A DNA stretch of 64,000 nucleotides from Schistosoma mansoni (lineage: Eukaryota > Platyhelminthes > Trematoda > Strigeidida > Schistosomatidae): the NCBI RefSeq assembly GCF_000237925.1, contig NC_031495.1, positions 41,382,210 to 41,446,209 of the forward strand. The letters are read 5' to 3'. The notes below the pieces were generated by a model. The model saw only the letters and a list, made by a program, of their open reading frames with translations, searched no databases and was not told where the DNA came from. The position numbers and the translations under genes are program-made. Shown here one piece after another: positions 22,205 to 37,100 of the stretch. Positions within the stretch are counted from its first letter, which is position 1; every line of letters begins with the position of its first letter.

Positions 22205-23080
22205 AAAAAAACACTTCACCTGGGCGAAAATGTGATTTTTCAACATTTCCTAACCTTCTGAACCTTTTTTTAATAACTGGTTTAAGGTACTCTAATTTTA
22301 ATGTTGTCATCTTTAAAAACAAGTTCTTATTTGTATTTCAAACAAATAGCAGTATTTCATTCTACACGAGTTAACAGTGCTATCAGAAGAATTAGTCGAA
22401 TTGTTTCCAACTGGATGAACTCTAAACAAAATATATTTCATTTGCAGAGCCAATTTATGAGTATGAACTGTCATTGCATATACCGTAGATGATAGAGTAT
22501 TACATAACAAGATGATATTTCACATTATTCTTATAAGAAACTCAATGTTGACATGTTTACACCGTAAATTAAAGTTTACAGTTCATTTTAGAAAGTCCAT
22601 AGGATACTATAGATAAACCCTGTGTCCCAGAGCAGCCTAATTTATAACCTTTCTATAAAGAATCTCAATTAGTTGAAGGAAGGTTTACAAATAATTAATT
22701 TCTTAAAATTTTCACACTAAATTTGGCAAATTTTTCAAATCGATGATAATTAATAATCATGAGAATCAATGGCTTATCAGACAGTAATCATGTTGCTTTC
22801 GAGAAAAACGTCGGCAGTAACTAGTAGTAAGTGAGCGAACCCGCGTTAAATCCTATTCAGTCCCAACTACAATTGGTATCCACAACACAAAAGATGATAA
22901 GGCTGGATGACACAGATGGAAGAGGAAGCTTATCAGAGCTATATAATATCAGATTAGAGCAACGAATTTTGAGCAGTCCAACCATATATATATATTTGAC
23001 ATGTAATTCCTATTTAAACATTAAAAACACAAAGTTCAGCGAAGAGATCTCTTTTCAACGAATTTATTATCAAACTGTAC
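22205..23080. other. No gene recognised
   Basis: AT-rich DNA between two RTE pieces. A frame at 22,831-23,415 partly overlaps antisense RTE and has no support as a gene. Confidence 0.45.
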
Positions 23081-23109
23081 AATCGTATATATATATATAT
23101 ATATATATT

Positions 23110-23412
23110 GTATTGTATCGGAGAGTCTTGCTTTTCCCTTTGTTTATATTGAGACCTACTGCTGCTGAGGCTGCCGCTACACTGATCGTTTTCTCCTGCA
23201 TTTGTTGTTGTGTGTGCGATGGAATACCCAGATCATCTGCGAAGTCTAAATCGTTCAGCTGCATCATACCTGTCCACTGTATCCCGTACTTTCCTCCAGA
23301 TGTTGACGTCTTCATAATCCAGTCGATCATCAGGACAAAGAGAAAGGGTGAGAGTAAGCAACTTTGCCTGACACCAGTCTTTACTTATAACGAGTTTGTG
23401 AGCTGTCCTTTT
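23110..23412 (-). mobile_element. RTE reverse transcriptase fragment
   Basis: The minus strand encodes [19 protein letters not shown], then [18 protein letters not shown]: the RT palm with an intact FADD catalytic pair, from the same subfamily as the 7.4-9.5 kb element. It ends abruptly at a (TA)n tract (23,086-23,108). It overlaps the 21.7-kb fragment by some 50-60 bases in element coordinates. Confidence 0.82.
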
Positions 23413-23414
23413 TG

Positions 23415-25435
23415 AATTATTTATCAGATCATTAATAGTTTTATAATTAATCTAACGTAGTTTCAGAGTGTTTTGTATGAATTTTTAAATCAATTAACTG
23501 AATGAAACTAATGAAAAATAATTTGATAATTATATTCCAATCTACACCATGTAGGTACTTATTATTTAATAGATTGCTAATTGAATTATATACCTAAGCT
23601 TTAACTACGAAACATGAGAAAGAATGAAGTAAATAATTTTTTATTAATTTCGCTGCTAGTGTAAGACATCACCAACACATATAACCATCTCGTTTATCGT
23701 TAAGTTCAGTTGACTTCATTCTACACAACGATACCATACCACACACTATCTTCTACTTATAATGATACTGTCAAAACTACTTATAATCAGTGTATAGTCA
23801 GTATTACTTTTCTGAATTTCTTACAATGATCCAAATGTCTCTGTTATAGACCTGATTTGGCAGTATAATGTAGTTTCATTTGCTTAATTGATTTTAGAAA
23901 AATTCTACAGCTGTCAAATTTCAATTGTTTGAATGGAGGACTATTTCAAGTAGAGGAAATTCTAAGAATATTCTATTCACATACTATGTAAGTTCTAGAA
24001 AAAAATTACATCCACTTGGAACTATTTTTAAAAAAAGTAATATGAATAAATTTTGTATTATTATCATTACTGTCAAGTAGTTTATGTGAATTGTCTTGAA
24101 TTTAGTTGTATAGAAAGTAACAAATTAACTCAACTTATTATAATCGCCTTGTTAATGAATAATTCTATTTTTGAAAGAACGAACCGTTTTGTAGATTTCA
24201 GTTTATCTATTTTTTCAACAAAAAAGTAACTTACCTTTCTGTATTTATCCTATATCTTTCATTTGGTGTTTCTTAACGTTAATGATAAAAATTTTCTTTA
24301 ATCTCTCTCAAAAGTATTTTAAGTATTCTTGCATTGTATTGTGGGGTTTCTTCACTGTCACTTCAATGTATGGTGGGTGGGATGTGTGCGTGCGCATATA
24401 GGAAAAAAAAGACTCCATTTGTATGGTCATGACGTTATCCATCATGTCTTCAATGTTCATGGATCCCACCATGAACCCCTACTTAACTTCAGCAAAAACT
24501 TGTGACTAAATGGATATATTTAATTAATCCGCTCAAGTTGCCCATATGTCAATACAGACTGATCAGTTGCAGTCCTTAACATTAACCACGGGGAAGTACA
24601 ACCCTTTACAAATGTCATCATCATAAGAAAAGGTTTAGCTTATCTCGTCGCTGATATTCTTAACAGAATTTTGACCAGTCTTTGTTGGTATAAAAACAAC
24701 CTGTGAGGATTGTCTCAATATAACGATTTCACTACAAGTTATATAGAATTAATAGATTTTGGCCAACAGGAGGATCCTTACAAATGGTATTTGGGGGTGT
24801 TAAGCATTCTAATGACTTATTAAGATATTACTGGTTGAAGATCATGAATTAAATCAGAAAACAGATTCCTGTTCATCAGTAATCCATCTTGTACATATAT
24901 TACCAAGATCTTATTTATAAACTCATTACATTATAATGGCAGACACTAAATTTAGACATAATACTTCCTCATTTATTTAAGTGAACAAAGAAAATAATTA
25001 TTTGGAGAGAAGATAAATGCAAAACAGAATAGTGAGGAAATCTGTTTTATGTATGCATATGAAAGATGTACTTATGTAACACTAAATTGTAAATTAAATT
25101 ATAATTAGTATAAAAGAAATATTATGCAATTATAGACATATATATATATATCGAGGAAAAGAGTAGTATTTTGTTATTTATCGGATGAAAAAAAACTTGT
25201 ACTATATTGGTACGACTATTCATTTTTATTTTGAGGTATAATTTACTAAGTTTCATTGAGATTCTCCACATAGCATATGGTATAAGAGAGAAGTAGGATT
25301 CTCTTTCTAGTGATTACTAAATTTCTTTTATGAAGCGTACTTTTGCTATGAACTAATACATTATAAAACCAACTGATAATTGGTGAATCTCTAATCAGAG
25401 GCATCTTAGTATTTGTTTTTAAAACTCCAGGTATA
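23415..25435. other. No gene recognised
   Basis: AT-rich single-copy-looking DNA with a short (TA)n tract near 25,138. No exon, RNA gene or transposon recognised. Confidence 0.45.
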
Positions 25436-25440
25436 ATATA

Positions 25441-25760
25441 CTGTGGTGTGGTCTACTTATATCCTCATAAGTAGTATATAGTGATGGTCAGACATAGAAT
25501 GTATTTTGGCAGACGACCGATAAGGAAAGAACAGGAATGAAGCGCAATCGGTACGAAAATGCATGAACAATGGAATCAGAGAAGACGGATTGATATTCGC
25601 AGAACGAACAGTTAAGATTGAGACAACTGATTATTATTTTGTAAATTAACTGTTCACTGTATGGTTATCAGAATTTAGTGAGATAGTCTGTAATTTTGTG
25701 CTTGAATACGCTCGATTGTTCCCAGTCGTGTTTTTGTTCAATACAATACCATTACCTAGT
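25441..25760 (+). repeat. Dispersed repeat, about 320 bp (partner at 11.4 kb)
   Basis: It starts ctgtggtgtggtctacttat and ends near gttcccagtcgtgtttttgt, matching 11,441-11,760 throughout with scattered substitutions. Confidence 0.75.
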
Positions 25761-27611
25761 GAAGTGTTCGCACGTTATTTCAGCCAATTTTGTTTAAGTA
25801 AACCTTGATATAATCGTATTTAGCCAACACAAATCCATCTGTTATTATAAAGAACGTTATTATTAAATTTTCAATGATGATTTATCTCATAATAATAGAA
25901 AGATAGGGATCCTAAATTAAACTAAGTAGTATGTGAGTTGGTGAATCCTTTATTTGCATGGAATATTATCCAGTAACCGTACAGGTAGTTAGTAACTCTT
26001 TACTAACAAAATTATTACACATGTTTCCTTTTTGTAACTACATACTAAATCAGGTACAATAAATAATTAACAGAAGACTGGGGTGCACTTTAGTAGACTC
26101 AATTTTCGAAGACTCAAAAGAATTTAGCTTTTGTATGCAGAAGCTATTATAAACCATACGAATAACTGTGTGGCGGTGACAGTGGATTCTACGATTGATT
26201 AATATGAACTGTATCATACAGGGTGATAAAACACAATAAATGTAATATGTCAGTCAATCTTGGACAGATAACATGTTATCATAAGGACACGTAGTTAATG
26301 AAAAGCGTAAGGGTGGGTGGAGCCACTGTAAGTGAAGTGCCCATCTGGCCAAGATCACTGCTCATATACAGGATTAGTAAACAATAAGTAATTGAAGATA
26401 ACCAGCCCTTCGTTTGTCCATTAATTATACATTTTAATTTCCTTCATTTACAAGTAAATGACATAATAAAAAGATAAGAGTTTATTAACAGTTGACCCTC
26501 TATATTAATTCAGATGAGCAGTATGGGAAATGAACAACAAACTGTATGTTTTGTAAGTTTATGATAATCTACTTGTTCTCTGATCTCATAGATACTAGAT
26601 AATATAATTTATTTAATCAGATGGAAAATTAAGAGATTTCAACATGCTGATGAATAAAATTTAAAATCGAAAATGTGAAGACAAATGAGGAAGATAATCT
26701 AGACATGCCTGTATTATTAATAGTTTCTAGTTATTAAGATAATTTAAGCTTTTTCACTATATTCGTGACTAGTTGAACCCAATATGAAAATTTAGGTAAT
26801 CTGGATCGGTACAAATTTAACAAGATACACTAGTTTGGTGATTAAATTCCAATAAGATAAATAACCAGCGTAAAAACTAGGATATAATTACCGATCATAA
26901 AGGAGATGAGTGAATTCCAAATTCAATCATGTCTCTGCATAACATATTTGCATGTATATATATACGTGAACGATTTCGTATTTATCTAATCCTTGATCTG
27001 TAAACATTCCAAGTCTCCATTTTATTTTTTAACTCGAAGAATAAGGATATAGAATTTCGATAAAAACAACGTTAAAATAATAATGACAATAGTAGTAAAG
27101 AATATTAATGACTGTGAGATGTGAAACAGAAAATCCCCTTCATATTTCGAGCAGTAAACAGGATTATTTTTTGTGTCAATTTTCATACTAACGAAAACAA
27201 ATCAAATGGCCATTCTTCAGTTTAGTTGTTTTTGCGAAGATACGAAACTTTAAAATGATTTGGAAATTAATAATTACGTGGCACTGATGTATTGTGATAT
27301 AAAAAGAAATACAACCAGCAGTAACCGATATATATATATATATATATCACATTGGGTCGAAGCCGAAAGGTTCCTTGAATCAACTATAAACATACTAAGA
27401 CGTGCCACAAATGTAAATTGGTTCAGATGGACATACTTTACACAAACGGAATAAGAAATTGACAATATGGGAATCAAAATGACTAGTAATATCAACGGTA
27501 GTAATAAAAACTAAAGTTGTATTTAGAATACATGGATCGTGGTTAGTAGTGAGATCCAGTGTGAGTGTTCTGCTCTGATGCGAACTCGTCAGTTGGATGT
27601 ACTTGGATCCC

Positions 27612-28885
27612 AGTGTTGAGGTCATACATAGAAGTAACTGCAGACATGATCCACGTTCTATTCAGGAAGATTTTGGAGGAAGAAAAAGTGCCACAGACAG
27701 ACTGGAAAGTAGGATACCTCATCTATATATCAAGGAAAGGAGACCTGACCAAGTGTTAGAACCACAGAGGCAGCACATTACTATCGGTACCAGTAAAGGT
27801 TTTCAACAGAGTGTTGCTGCATCGGATGCAAGACCCAGCAGACGCCCAACTTCGAGATCGACAGACCGGATTCCGTGAGAATCGGTCGTGCACAGACCAA
27901 ATCGCGATACTACGGATCATTGTTGAGCAATCAAGTGAATGGAACTCGTCGTTACACATCAACTTCCTTGACTATGAGGTGTTTGACAGTGTGGATAAGA
28001 GAGCATTGTGGAAACTAATTCGACACCATAGTGTGAGTAGCTAAGATCGTCAATATCATTCGGAATCCATACGACGGACTACACTGAAAAGTTGTGACTG
28101 AAGGGAAGCTGACAGATGAATTCCAAGTGAGGACCGGAGTCAGACAAGACTGATTACTCTCCTTCTTTCTCTTTTTTCTGGTGGTTGATTGGATTATGAA
28201 GACCTCTACATCTAAAGGGAAGCACGAAATACAATAGACAGCTTGGATGCAACCAAATGATTTGAACTTCTCAGATGACCTAGCCCTTATATCCCATACA
28301 CATGAACAAATGTAGATCAAGATAACCACCGTACCTCGTCAGCATCATCGATGAACAAGGAGATTAGGATGCAGACGCACAGGCAAGGATTGGCAAAGCA
28401 ACGGCAACATGCCTGCAGTTGAGAAACATATGGAACTCGAAACGACTGTCAACCAATATCATAGTCAGACTCTCCAATACGAACGTCTAGACAGTCCTAC
28501 TGTACGGAGCTGAAACTTGAAGAACTACCACAACCGTCATAAAAAATGTACAAGTATTTATAGACAGTTGTCTATGCAGGATACTCGGTGTCCGTTGACC
28601 GGATACATGATTAACAATCTACTGTAGATAAGAACAAACCAGATTCCAGCTGAGGAGCAAACTAGGAAAAGACGTTGGAATTGGATAGGACATAGATTGC
28701 AGAAATCATCAAACCGCATCACGAAGCAAGAAAGACCAAAAACACACTGTGTCGAGAATCGGAAGCAGACATGAAAGGAACGTATAACAACTGAAAAGAA
28801 TTGCCAAGGACAGAGTAAGATGGAGAATGCCGGTGGGCGGCCTATGCTCCTCCACGAGGAGTAACAGGCGTAAGTAAGCAATTGC
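27612..28885 (+). mobile_element. 5'-truncated, decayed RTE LINE (RTE-B)
   Basis: From gttgaggtcatacatagaag to the standard 3' end ggagtaacaggcgtaagtaa it follows the RT and C-terminal part of the complete element. Visible RT text: QTGFRENRSCTDQ, DYEVFDSVDKRALW, and a decayed DD region at about 28,270 (ttctcagatgacctagccct). It has many stops and frameshifts and is more diverged than RTE-A. In arm 2 only its first 200 bases remain. Confidence 0.85.
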
Positions 28886-29044
28886 TAGCTTTTTCTCCTC
28901 AAATATTGGTTAGTTAGTAAAAACAATCTTGGTATAGATTCAGTGTATTGATAGTTATGACTACATTTCTACGTTTGAAAATAATAGGACGAAACTATAC
29001 AATAAAATGCACAAATTGTTTATGATGACCTAGCTTTTTCTTCT

Positions 29045-29076
29045 ACAACTACACCTGTGGTGCATGCTACTTATGT

Positions 29077-29119
<43 letters not shown>

Positions 29120-29290
29120 GGAATAGAACAGAAGGTAATTATAATAAAAGAGTTATGAAACATGTAAAAGACAACTGATGGAAGGTGTACAAATTATGTA
29201 TTTAATGTATGGTTTTCATATTTTACGACAGCACCGTGTAATTTTGCATTTAACAATAAATTGGTTTTCCTCACCTGAGTTCTCGTTCAG
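29045..29290 (+). repeat. Palindromic-family copy with (TA)n tract
   Basis: tgtggtgcatgctacttatg is followed by a (TA)n run (about 29,078-29,115) and by acagcaccgtgtaattttgc ... ggttttcctcacctgagttc, matching the centre of the 3.5-kb palindrome. The arm 2 deletion ends inside it. Confidence 0.6.
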
Positions 29291-29299
29291 AATACATAA

Positions 29300-31190
29300 A
29301 TATCATAAACAGGAAATTCAATGACTTACATAAATAACTTCAGTATAGTCTCCCTAAAGAACTAAGATCAATTAGTAGAAAAGTACTGAAAAATGAAAAT
29401 TATAAAGCAGTAAGCGACTGTCTGTACTGATTTATACCTCTTAAGTCCGTAACTAATAATATGATCGAGTTGCGTATTTGTTGTTGATTCTATATCATAA
29501 AAAAGTGCTTTGATTTTTAAGAATGAACACATAAGTTAATAAAACTACAACGTCACTGTTATCGTTCGCGGGTTTTGAACTATCATCGGCATCGTGTATA
29601 TGGTATTTTATTGTTTGAAATGGTGAATAGAATGCTAATCAACCGATAATGAGGAAATGATTCAATGCAGCCGATCGATATCTTTTCGCAAGATTCTTCA
29701 CTATACTTTCTAGATAAATTCAGAGAATCCTATAAAAACTGAATGACGGTCAAAAATGGTCGGACAATCAAGATTGTATGTTTCTTTCTGTTTATAAAAG
29801 AATAAAATGAGACGCAATTTTTATAATAAAATTATAAGATCAGGTAAACATTAGTAGAAGGTACGTACAGTATGTCGTAGATTTGTTTGAGTGAGAACGG
29901 TGTGATTTCGGATGACGAATATTTGGGAGATTCTTCTAATACGAAACATGATCTGTGAAGACTGGATAGACGGGGAGACTAATACTCAACACTTGAACGA
30001 TAGTCCTTTGCGCAATTAAGAGAGAGTTCTTGTAAAAATGTATTGGTTGAGACCCCAGAAGAATTATATTATATTCAATTTAAACTAAATGGTTGTTAAG
30101 TGGTCCAATTGTATTTTACAAAAAATTATTTGAATAAATGATCGCCACTTGATCACAAAGTCACAGTGAAATTATGAATATAGTGAGGAATGAATCAAAA
30201 ATCGAACTAACTTTGTATTTAATACATTTTTAAAAAATGCAAATTCGCTTTGATCGTCACAAGAATTTTAAAATTTGACATCATACTGATGTTATATTTT
30301 GGAATTCAGCGTCCTTAGCACAATATGATCTATTGGTAATAAAACCATAATCGTAGGTTATCGAATTTTCATAGTTTAACACTTTGGATGTTGATCAGTT
30401 TCCGATGTATTATGAACACCAATAACAATAACTTATTCCTGTCTACTACCGACTACTGGTTGTCACAATAATTAATGAATATAACGTATTTTATTTGTCC
30501 ACTTACTAGAGTTAAAATGCTTGATGTGTAAATACTATTTCATTTGTATTTCATGGAAAATCGCCCTTATTTTGCTAACTGTTTATCATCAATATACTGA
30601 TAAAGAACTTGAAACTTCTGGAATCAAAAACTACTGAGAAAACTGTCAATAAATTTAGATGGAACACCTTGTGTATACATTGTACTAAATACATGATCAC
30701 AAAATTACATTATGTCTTAGTCGTGGTCGGTGGAATAACCACTGTTTGTTTTGGTGATTGACATTTGTAACCTTAACTGTTTATTAAATAACTGACTACT
30801 AACTCATATTTATGTCTCTCATCAAGATAGCAAAAATGCCTTGTCGAAGAGTGGCAACCAGCATGAAACCTAAGTCCACGGTTTACTGACGATCGTCTCC
30901 AACAGCCTAACGTCAATTTCATTTTAATCACTGAAATATCACAAGGTCTTAACCGACTTTCTTAAAATAACAAAAAAATATTTCATAAAAGGTGGTATTT
31001 CATAGTGTACGGGACACGGGGACATCAGAGGAAAATTGTCAGTTTAACAGATTTGTTGATACGCAAAAAATATTAACAATCAAATTATACGAGTGCTTCT
31101 AAATAAATAAAATAAAACTCAAAAAATTGACAGTTTAATCCTTTGTTTTAAACAGTGAGATAAACAGACAATTCCATATAGAGGATAGTA
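29300..31190. other. Arm 1 DNA downstream of UFD1, no gene recognised
   Basis: AT-rich DNA present in both arms; no exon or known element found. It lies just 3' of the UFD1 stop codon. Confidence 0.45.
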
Positions 31191-31199
31191 CACTATCCT

Positions 31200-34100
31200 T
31201 CATTTCTTGCGTGATTTCAATTGATGACCTGTGCCACTGAATGGTTTGAATACAGGTTCTTCTGTTTTCTGTAAAATCAGGTATATATATGATAAAAAAG
31301 ATTTATTATAGAAAATGTCAAACAATAGTTAAGTAAACAGTAATATGAATTCCAATAAAATTTCCTGTCCCATCCAACTATTCACAACTTGAAACGAATA
31401 GGAAATAAACTTTACTGATTAACCCTTAGAAAATATTAATGCAGTTCGGTAACCAAGTACAAATTCATTTACTCGGCTTTTGAAACATATCTTCTGAATG
31501 AGAACCAATGGATAGAGTTACTAACCGGATGGCGGTTAAAAAGAAATGGATCCAAATCTGGTAATTATCCAGTGATTTGAATATATGAGCCTAAATCATT
31601 GAGTTGCTGTTTTTAAATATAACTAGGTGTGAAACCAATCATATCACTACATCATAGAAGGAAGTGAGTAAATATTTATAGTCGAAGGATGACAACAATT
31701 TGTTAGTTTATACAGTACTTGGAAACAATCCAGTTTACCTACAAAGTTCACTTTACAACTGTTCTTTCTTTGATAATAAGAACTTCAGTATTGAATATGG
31801 ATAGACACTGTTAGAACATTAATAGCAAAAAATGGTTGATTAAAAGTGAAAATAAGCCAAGCTTCATGTTATCTACATGTCAACAAAATCTAAAAATTCT
31901 ACAAAGGTGCGTGCTTCAGTCAACTACAACGTAGGACCATGCACATATATCTGTCGGCCCAAGTTGCCACACCTCATCGGCACAACAAGATGAACACCAA
32001 ATTCATAAAAGTAGTTATTTTAATGGTAGTAATATATAAAAGGAAGATTGTGTATGAGGATATAATATAGGAAGAAGGAAATAATTAGTAGAAATAAAGG
32101 TATAAAGCAGTTTTAATCTCAAAGTTTAAGGGAGGACAGAGAGTGTATACGCCTACGCCATTGTGATCGATTCTCAGACATGTCACCTAGAGTCTACAAC
32201 CATCTGTTACGATAGTCACGTGGACCCCAACCAAGTAGTTTGTATCTACCAATATGACTAACACCAGAAGTTAGTGACTTCAAGGACTGATGCCACGTTT
32301 TGGTTTGGCCACCCCTAACGCCCTTTCAACCATCCCCAATACTAGTCAGCATTGCACGTCGTGGTAATTGGTGTTCAGGCATACGTAACACGTCGTCCAA
32401 CCATCTCAGATGATGAAGATTTACAACCTCATCAACTGATTTACCATCATTCCCTAATACCCCGTGTCTAACCTCACTATTACTTCCCCGGTGACCCCAG
32501 CAAATGCGAGCAATATTTCTAAGACATCTGTGGTCAAGTACTAGTAACTTACAAGTATCTTCTACTCTTGATGACCACGTTTCGCAACCGCAAAGTAGAA
32601 CAGAAGATACTTCTGCGCGGTATACTCGTCCCTTAATTTATAGACGGATATCTCGCCTTTGCCATAGGTGATGTAAGTTGGAAAAAGCCAAGCGAGCCTT
32701 TTGAATCCGTGCACACACTTTGTCAGACACCAACACATTAGGGCTGATCAGACTTCCAAGATAAGTGAAGTTGTCGACGCGTCCGACCACTTCACTCCCT
32801 ATCCTCAGTTCAGGAATTGATGCAGGTCAGTCCTGAAGCAACAACTTGCAATTAGAGGGAAAGAAACGCATTCTAAACATCCTGGTATTGTTGCTCAGCG
32901 CTACCGAAACACTCTGCATTTTATCAGCGTCTTCACCAAACAGGAAAACGTCATCTGTGTATTCTAAATCGATAAGTGAACCTCCTGGAAGGAGATCAAT
33001 TCCTGAAAATTCATTCAACAAGGACGTTATTTCCAGCAGTAGGTCTATGATGAAGTTGGACAAAAATGGAGATAGTGGATAGATGGTGGTGGGAGGTGGT
33101 CAACAGGAAACCCTGGACCCGGGTCTCGTGCTACTTGGCACTTGTCAGCGAAGTGTACCTGTAATCTTGAGGGAACTGATGCTCCCTGGCGGATTCGATC
33201 CCGTGTCACTCAGCTTCACAATCAGAGACGTTACCACTGAGCTATTCGGGCCGCGACCAACCTCCTGTAGGACTGAGATGTAATCACAATTGCAACTGGA
33301 TCGATAGCATTCGATCAGAACTAAGAAGGACTTGACACGCATGACATTGATCACCACCCAGTGATTAATCAATTGAGATAGTGGATAGATTTGTCAGGCA
33401 CCACTTTAGGTTGTAAAATCGAGTAACAGTACACCATAAGCTCTGACTCGACTGGTATTGTTTGAGTAAAGAGCATTCACACGGTCTACAGAGTCAAATG
33501 CTACATTTAATTCAAGAAGAACTATCATTGTCTGACGCCGATAAGCATGTCTGTGTTCTAAAACCTGACGAATGGTGAATATGTGGTCGATACAGTCACA
33601 ATCAGGTCTGAGGCCGGCCTGATTTCCTCGTGTTTGCAGTTTACGAGTCTTAGTTAGGCGCCCGATAATTATTGAGGCTATTATTTTAGATACCATGTTA
33701 CTCAAGCTAATCCATCTATGGTTATCACAGGATGATTTTGACCCCTTCTTATATATCGGGACAATCAGTGATTGTAACCAGTCAGATGGGATTACGTCCA
33801 ACCCCCAGATTTCAGCTAAAATACTAGTCAACCTGATCGCCAAAACTGGACCCCTGGTTTCAATCCATCTGGACCGGATGTTCTTCCTCGTTTCAGATTA
33901 GCTATAGCTTTTCAAACTTCATTCAGAGTCGGGGGGGGCGTACTTTAATGTTCTATTCAGGCTGTTTGGAAATGATGGGTAGCCGTAGAGTAGTTGTAGC
34001 CCAACTGAACCGCTCCTTAATGTTCCTTGCATTGTTCTAAACGTCTAGACTGAGAGCAGATAAGAGTGTCGTCTTTTTATGAGATTGTCTCACACTTAAC

Positions 34101-37100
34101 TTTTTAGAAAACTTAGTTTTGTTAACAAAAAAGGATAATAGATAAAGGTGTCGGTTTTAACCATAAATAGTTGAAGTAGAATAATCAATAGAATCAACAA
34201 TATAGAAATGTAAGTCTTCTATTCTCACAATTCCAAATGTCAGAGTAAGCAATCATTGAAAAGAGTCAAACACTATTCAGCAAGTAAGTACAAGTTCAAG
34301 TACTTAGGCTTAACTTACAGTTACTTGTATGAAGACTAGTGATACTATTTGGTTGCCTAAACCATTGTAACGTAACTAACTACTCAGTCTCAAACCAAAG
34401 TTATAAATCATCCTCAGTGAAGTAAATTTAAGCTAATGGACAGTGTTAACATCGAAATTCTTTCCGTCGCCTTTGATTAATTAAATGTAACCATGGTATG
34501 ATACATATTAATTGGACTCGCAACGGAGTATTAGCTTACAGCATAAAATAGTATTATAAAAAAAGTATTAGATAAAATAAACCTACCTCTACAGGAATTT
34601 GTTTTACATTTCGGAAAAATGTTAAACTTCCAGGTTGATAATTGTAGTTTGGTACACCCCTGCGGAGAAAGTTAAGAGTGCAGAAAGAGTACTTTGGAAC
34701 ATTTAATCATCTTACCAAATGAACATTAGGAATATAAGGTAAATATTATTAGGTAAGATTCATTACAGACTATACTGTGCTAACACAGACTGACGTCGCG
34801 AAATACCAATAAAAAATTTCTAACTGAAGTCAAAAATATTTAGCATCACAATTCCTGATTTTTCATTGATTGCCTTAGATTTCCTTGGATTCAATATGAA
34901 CTTTAAGAGTATGGGGGACTTTTAGACGTAACTATGGCTGTCTGAAAGTTTATCTTTAGAAAACAGGTGGTGAAAGTTTGTTTTCCATATTCTTACTTCT
35001 GTACAATAATATTTGAACCTGAAAATATTTTTAACGCCAAGTAAAAAGTACTAACTAAAAGTTGTGGTTTAGTGGCGAAAGAATTATATATCTAACTGTT
35101 TAGACATAGGTTTAAGTCCTACTGCAATCATTTTATTTGAGAGGCTGGATAGTATTTCCAACTCTCGAAATAGATACAACTCATAGTCGAATATAAAAAC
35201 TTTTACCAAATGGCCGAATTGTTTTTATCTTTTAATGGTAACCATATTTCTTTTTAGATGGAACAAAATATTTTAAAGCGAATAGGAACGGAAGTATGGA
35301 ACAGTGTTCTTATCAAATTTAATTATCCTAAGATTTGAGGTTTGATTTCCCCATGCCAAGTGTCTTATATTTTTACTGCCTTCAATGTAGTCATCTTCTT
35401 ATTGGTTTACAAATGTTTTAGTGTGATATTTATTCATCATATTTTCAAGCGTTTAAAACATATTAATACACAACAACTTTTGTGTAATTTTTGTGGGATT
35501 AATAAATCTCTCAAAGAAAAGTTAATTTTATTTCCTCAAATTAGACAAGATTCTGAGGGAAGATAGTCAGTATTTGAAACAAAATCATTGGTTTTGGAGG
35601 ACCACTTCACCTTTGTTGAAGACACAAGTAGTGAAAATCAACGAACCACAAATGGATGCTTTCATCTGGCTGAGGATTTGAGAAATAGAGTAACCTAGAT
35701 AGTCTCTTTGATTAAACGGTGTTTACTTCATGATTAGACCTGTAGGGTGGGAATTTATTTATCCTCAGTTCTCCAATTTAGCTGTTAAGATATGATGATT
35801 TACTTCAGTTTTCGATTTAGTTGGGATCGAAGATCAAATTCCTTTACTAAAATCATGTGTAAATTACTTTCATGTCATCAATAATTCAATTTAATTAGTG
35901 AACACAAAATTTGGTTGGTGCAGCAGTATAAAGTTGGAAACAATGGTCATTCTTACCTTTCTCTTTCCTTCAATTGCCCTAATGATTGACCATTATCTGC
36001 TTCATCAGTTTTATCCTGTTTATTTTTCCCATCTAACCGATAACCTGTACCGCTAAATGCCTAAAATAAATGAGAATTCATGTGCTATTTAAACAAATAA
36101 GACTGATAACATACAAACAAATATTCCTATGAATTAGTCTATTTGGCTAAAAATACAACCCATCTGGATTATGAAACCTGAATACTAGTAATTTGAATAG
36201 TTGGCAGAAAATGGGTGGTATTCATGAAGTGGCTGAAGTTTATGCCACTCATCTTTTAGGCTGACAGGACCATTGAGGATTTTATATAAAAAGAAGACAA
36301 AGCGACAGAAGTTGATGAATTATTTTTAGAACAGATGATGAATAAGTCATAGGTCCTAATGATATTTCGATCCGTCAAACCTGGGACATGGATCCACAAC
36401 TCGAAAAGCATTTTACCTATGTACTACAGTACTACTATTACCGTAAAATCCTGAAGATTAGCAGGGAAGTATAACTGAAACCGGAAGGAAATCAGTACTT
36501 TTGGACGACAGATAACATATTATGGTTAAATATTACGAGGAAAAGTATGATCATGAAGAGAAACCAAACACGAATACTCAATATTTAGTTGTAATTTATC
36601 AACATGAATTATTGATGTATGCAAGGAATTCATTTTCTCATTACGATGGTAAGTAATTGATAAGTATTGTTGCAAAAGAAGAAACGTTGCTTGGCAGTTG
36701 TGAATACATTTCAAAACACTATGACTTCTATTAAAAATTCAGAATATAGTGAGGTAGTTTGTTGCATTCTATCAGACTAATTTGCATCTGACGACAAGTG
36801 ATATTACAATAAAGGTATCTGTCAATCGATCAGAATGGAGTGTTCTTTGCACACAAGAGGGCTGATGAATCAGGTAGGGAATCTGTACTGGTCTGGGATA
36901 CAGATATATTATGCATTTCTAGTTACAGGCCATTAACAAATGTGATGTCAACTAAATTATCAGGTTGAGAAATATTTCAAGGTAGTCAAAAGAAAAGAGT
37001 AGGAGTAGGTCGGAAGAAAGCTAGGGGCGGCCAGATCAAAACGTGGCACAAATCCATGAAGTCACTGACAAGTGGACTGAGCCATGGTGGTAGGTGTAAA

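Larger units (their letters stand above)
26370..32292 (+). repeat. Large inverted duplication, arm 1
   Basis: The arm (5.92 kb) is repeated in reverse at 47,896-52,368. Starting aggattagtaaacaataag and ending ttcaaggactgatgcca, the two arms agree almost base for base; I spotted only isolated changes, for example near 27,370, 27,465 and 29,303, and a (TA)n length difference. Arm 1 has 1.45 kb (about 27,811-29,262) that arm 2 lacks, which accounts for the length difference. It contains RTE-B, the UFD1 last exon, part of UFD1 intron 10 and a LINE 3' end. Confidence 0.95.

Noticed and set aside
27597-27878. Frame reading MYLDPSVEVIHRSNCRHDPR, also found at 50,913-51,143
   Set aside because: It is a shadow frame over decayed RTE reverse transcriptase sequence; its repetition is due to the inverted duplication.
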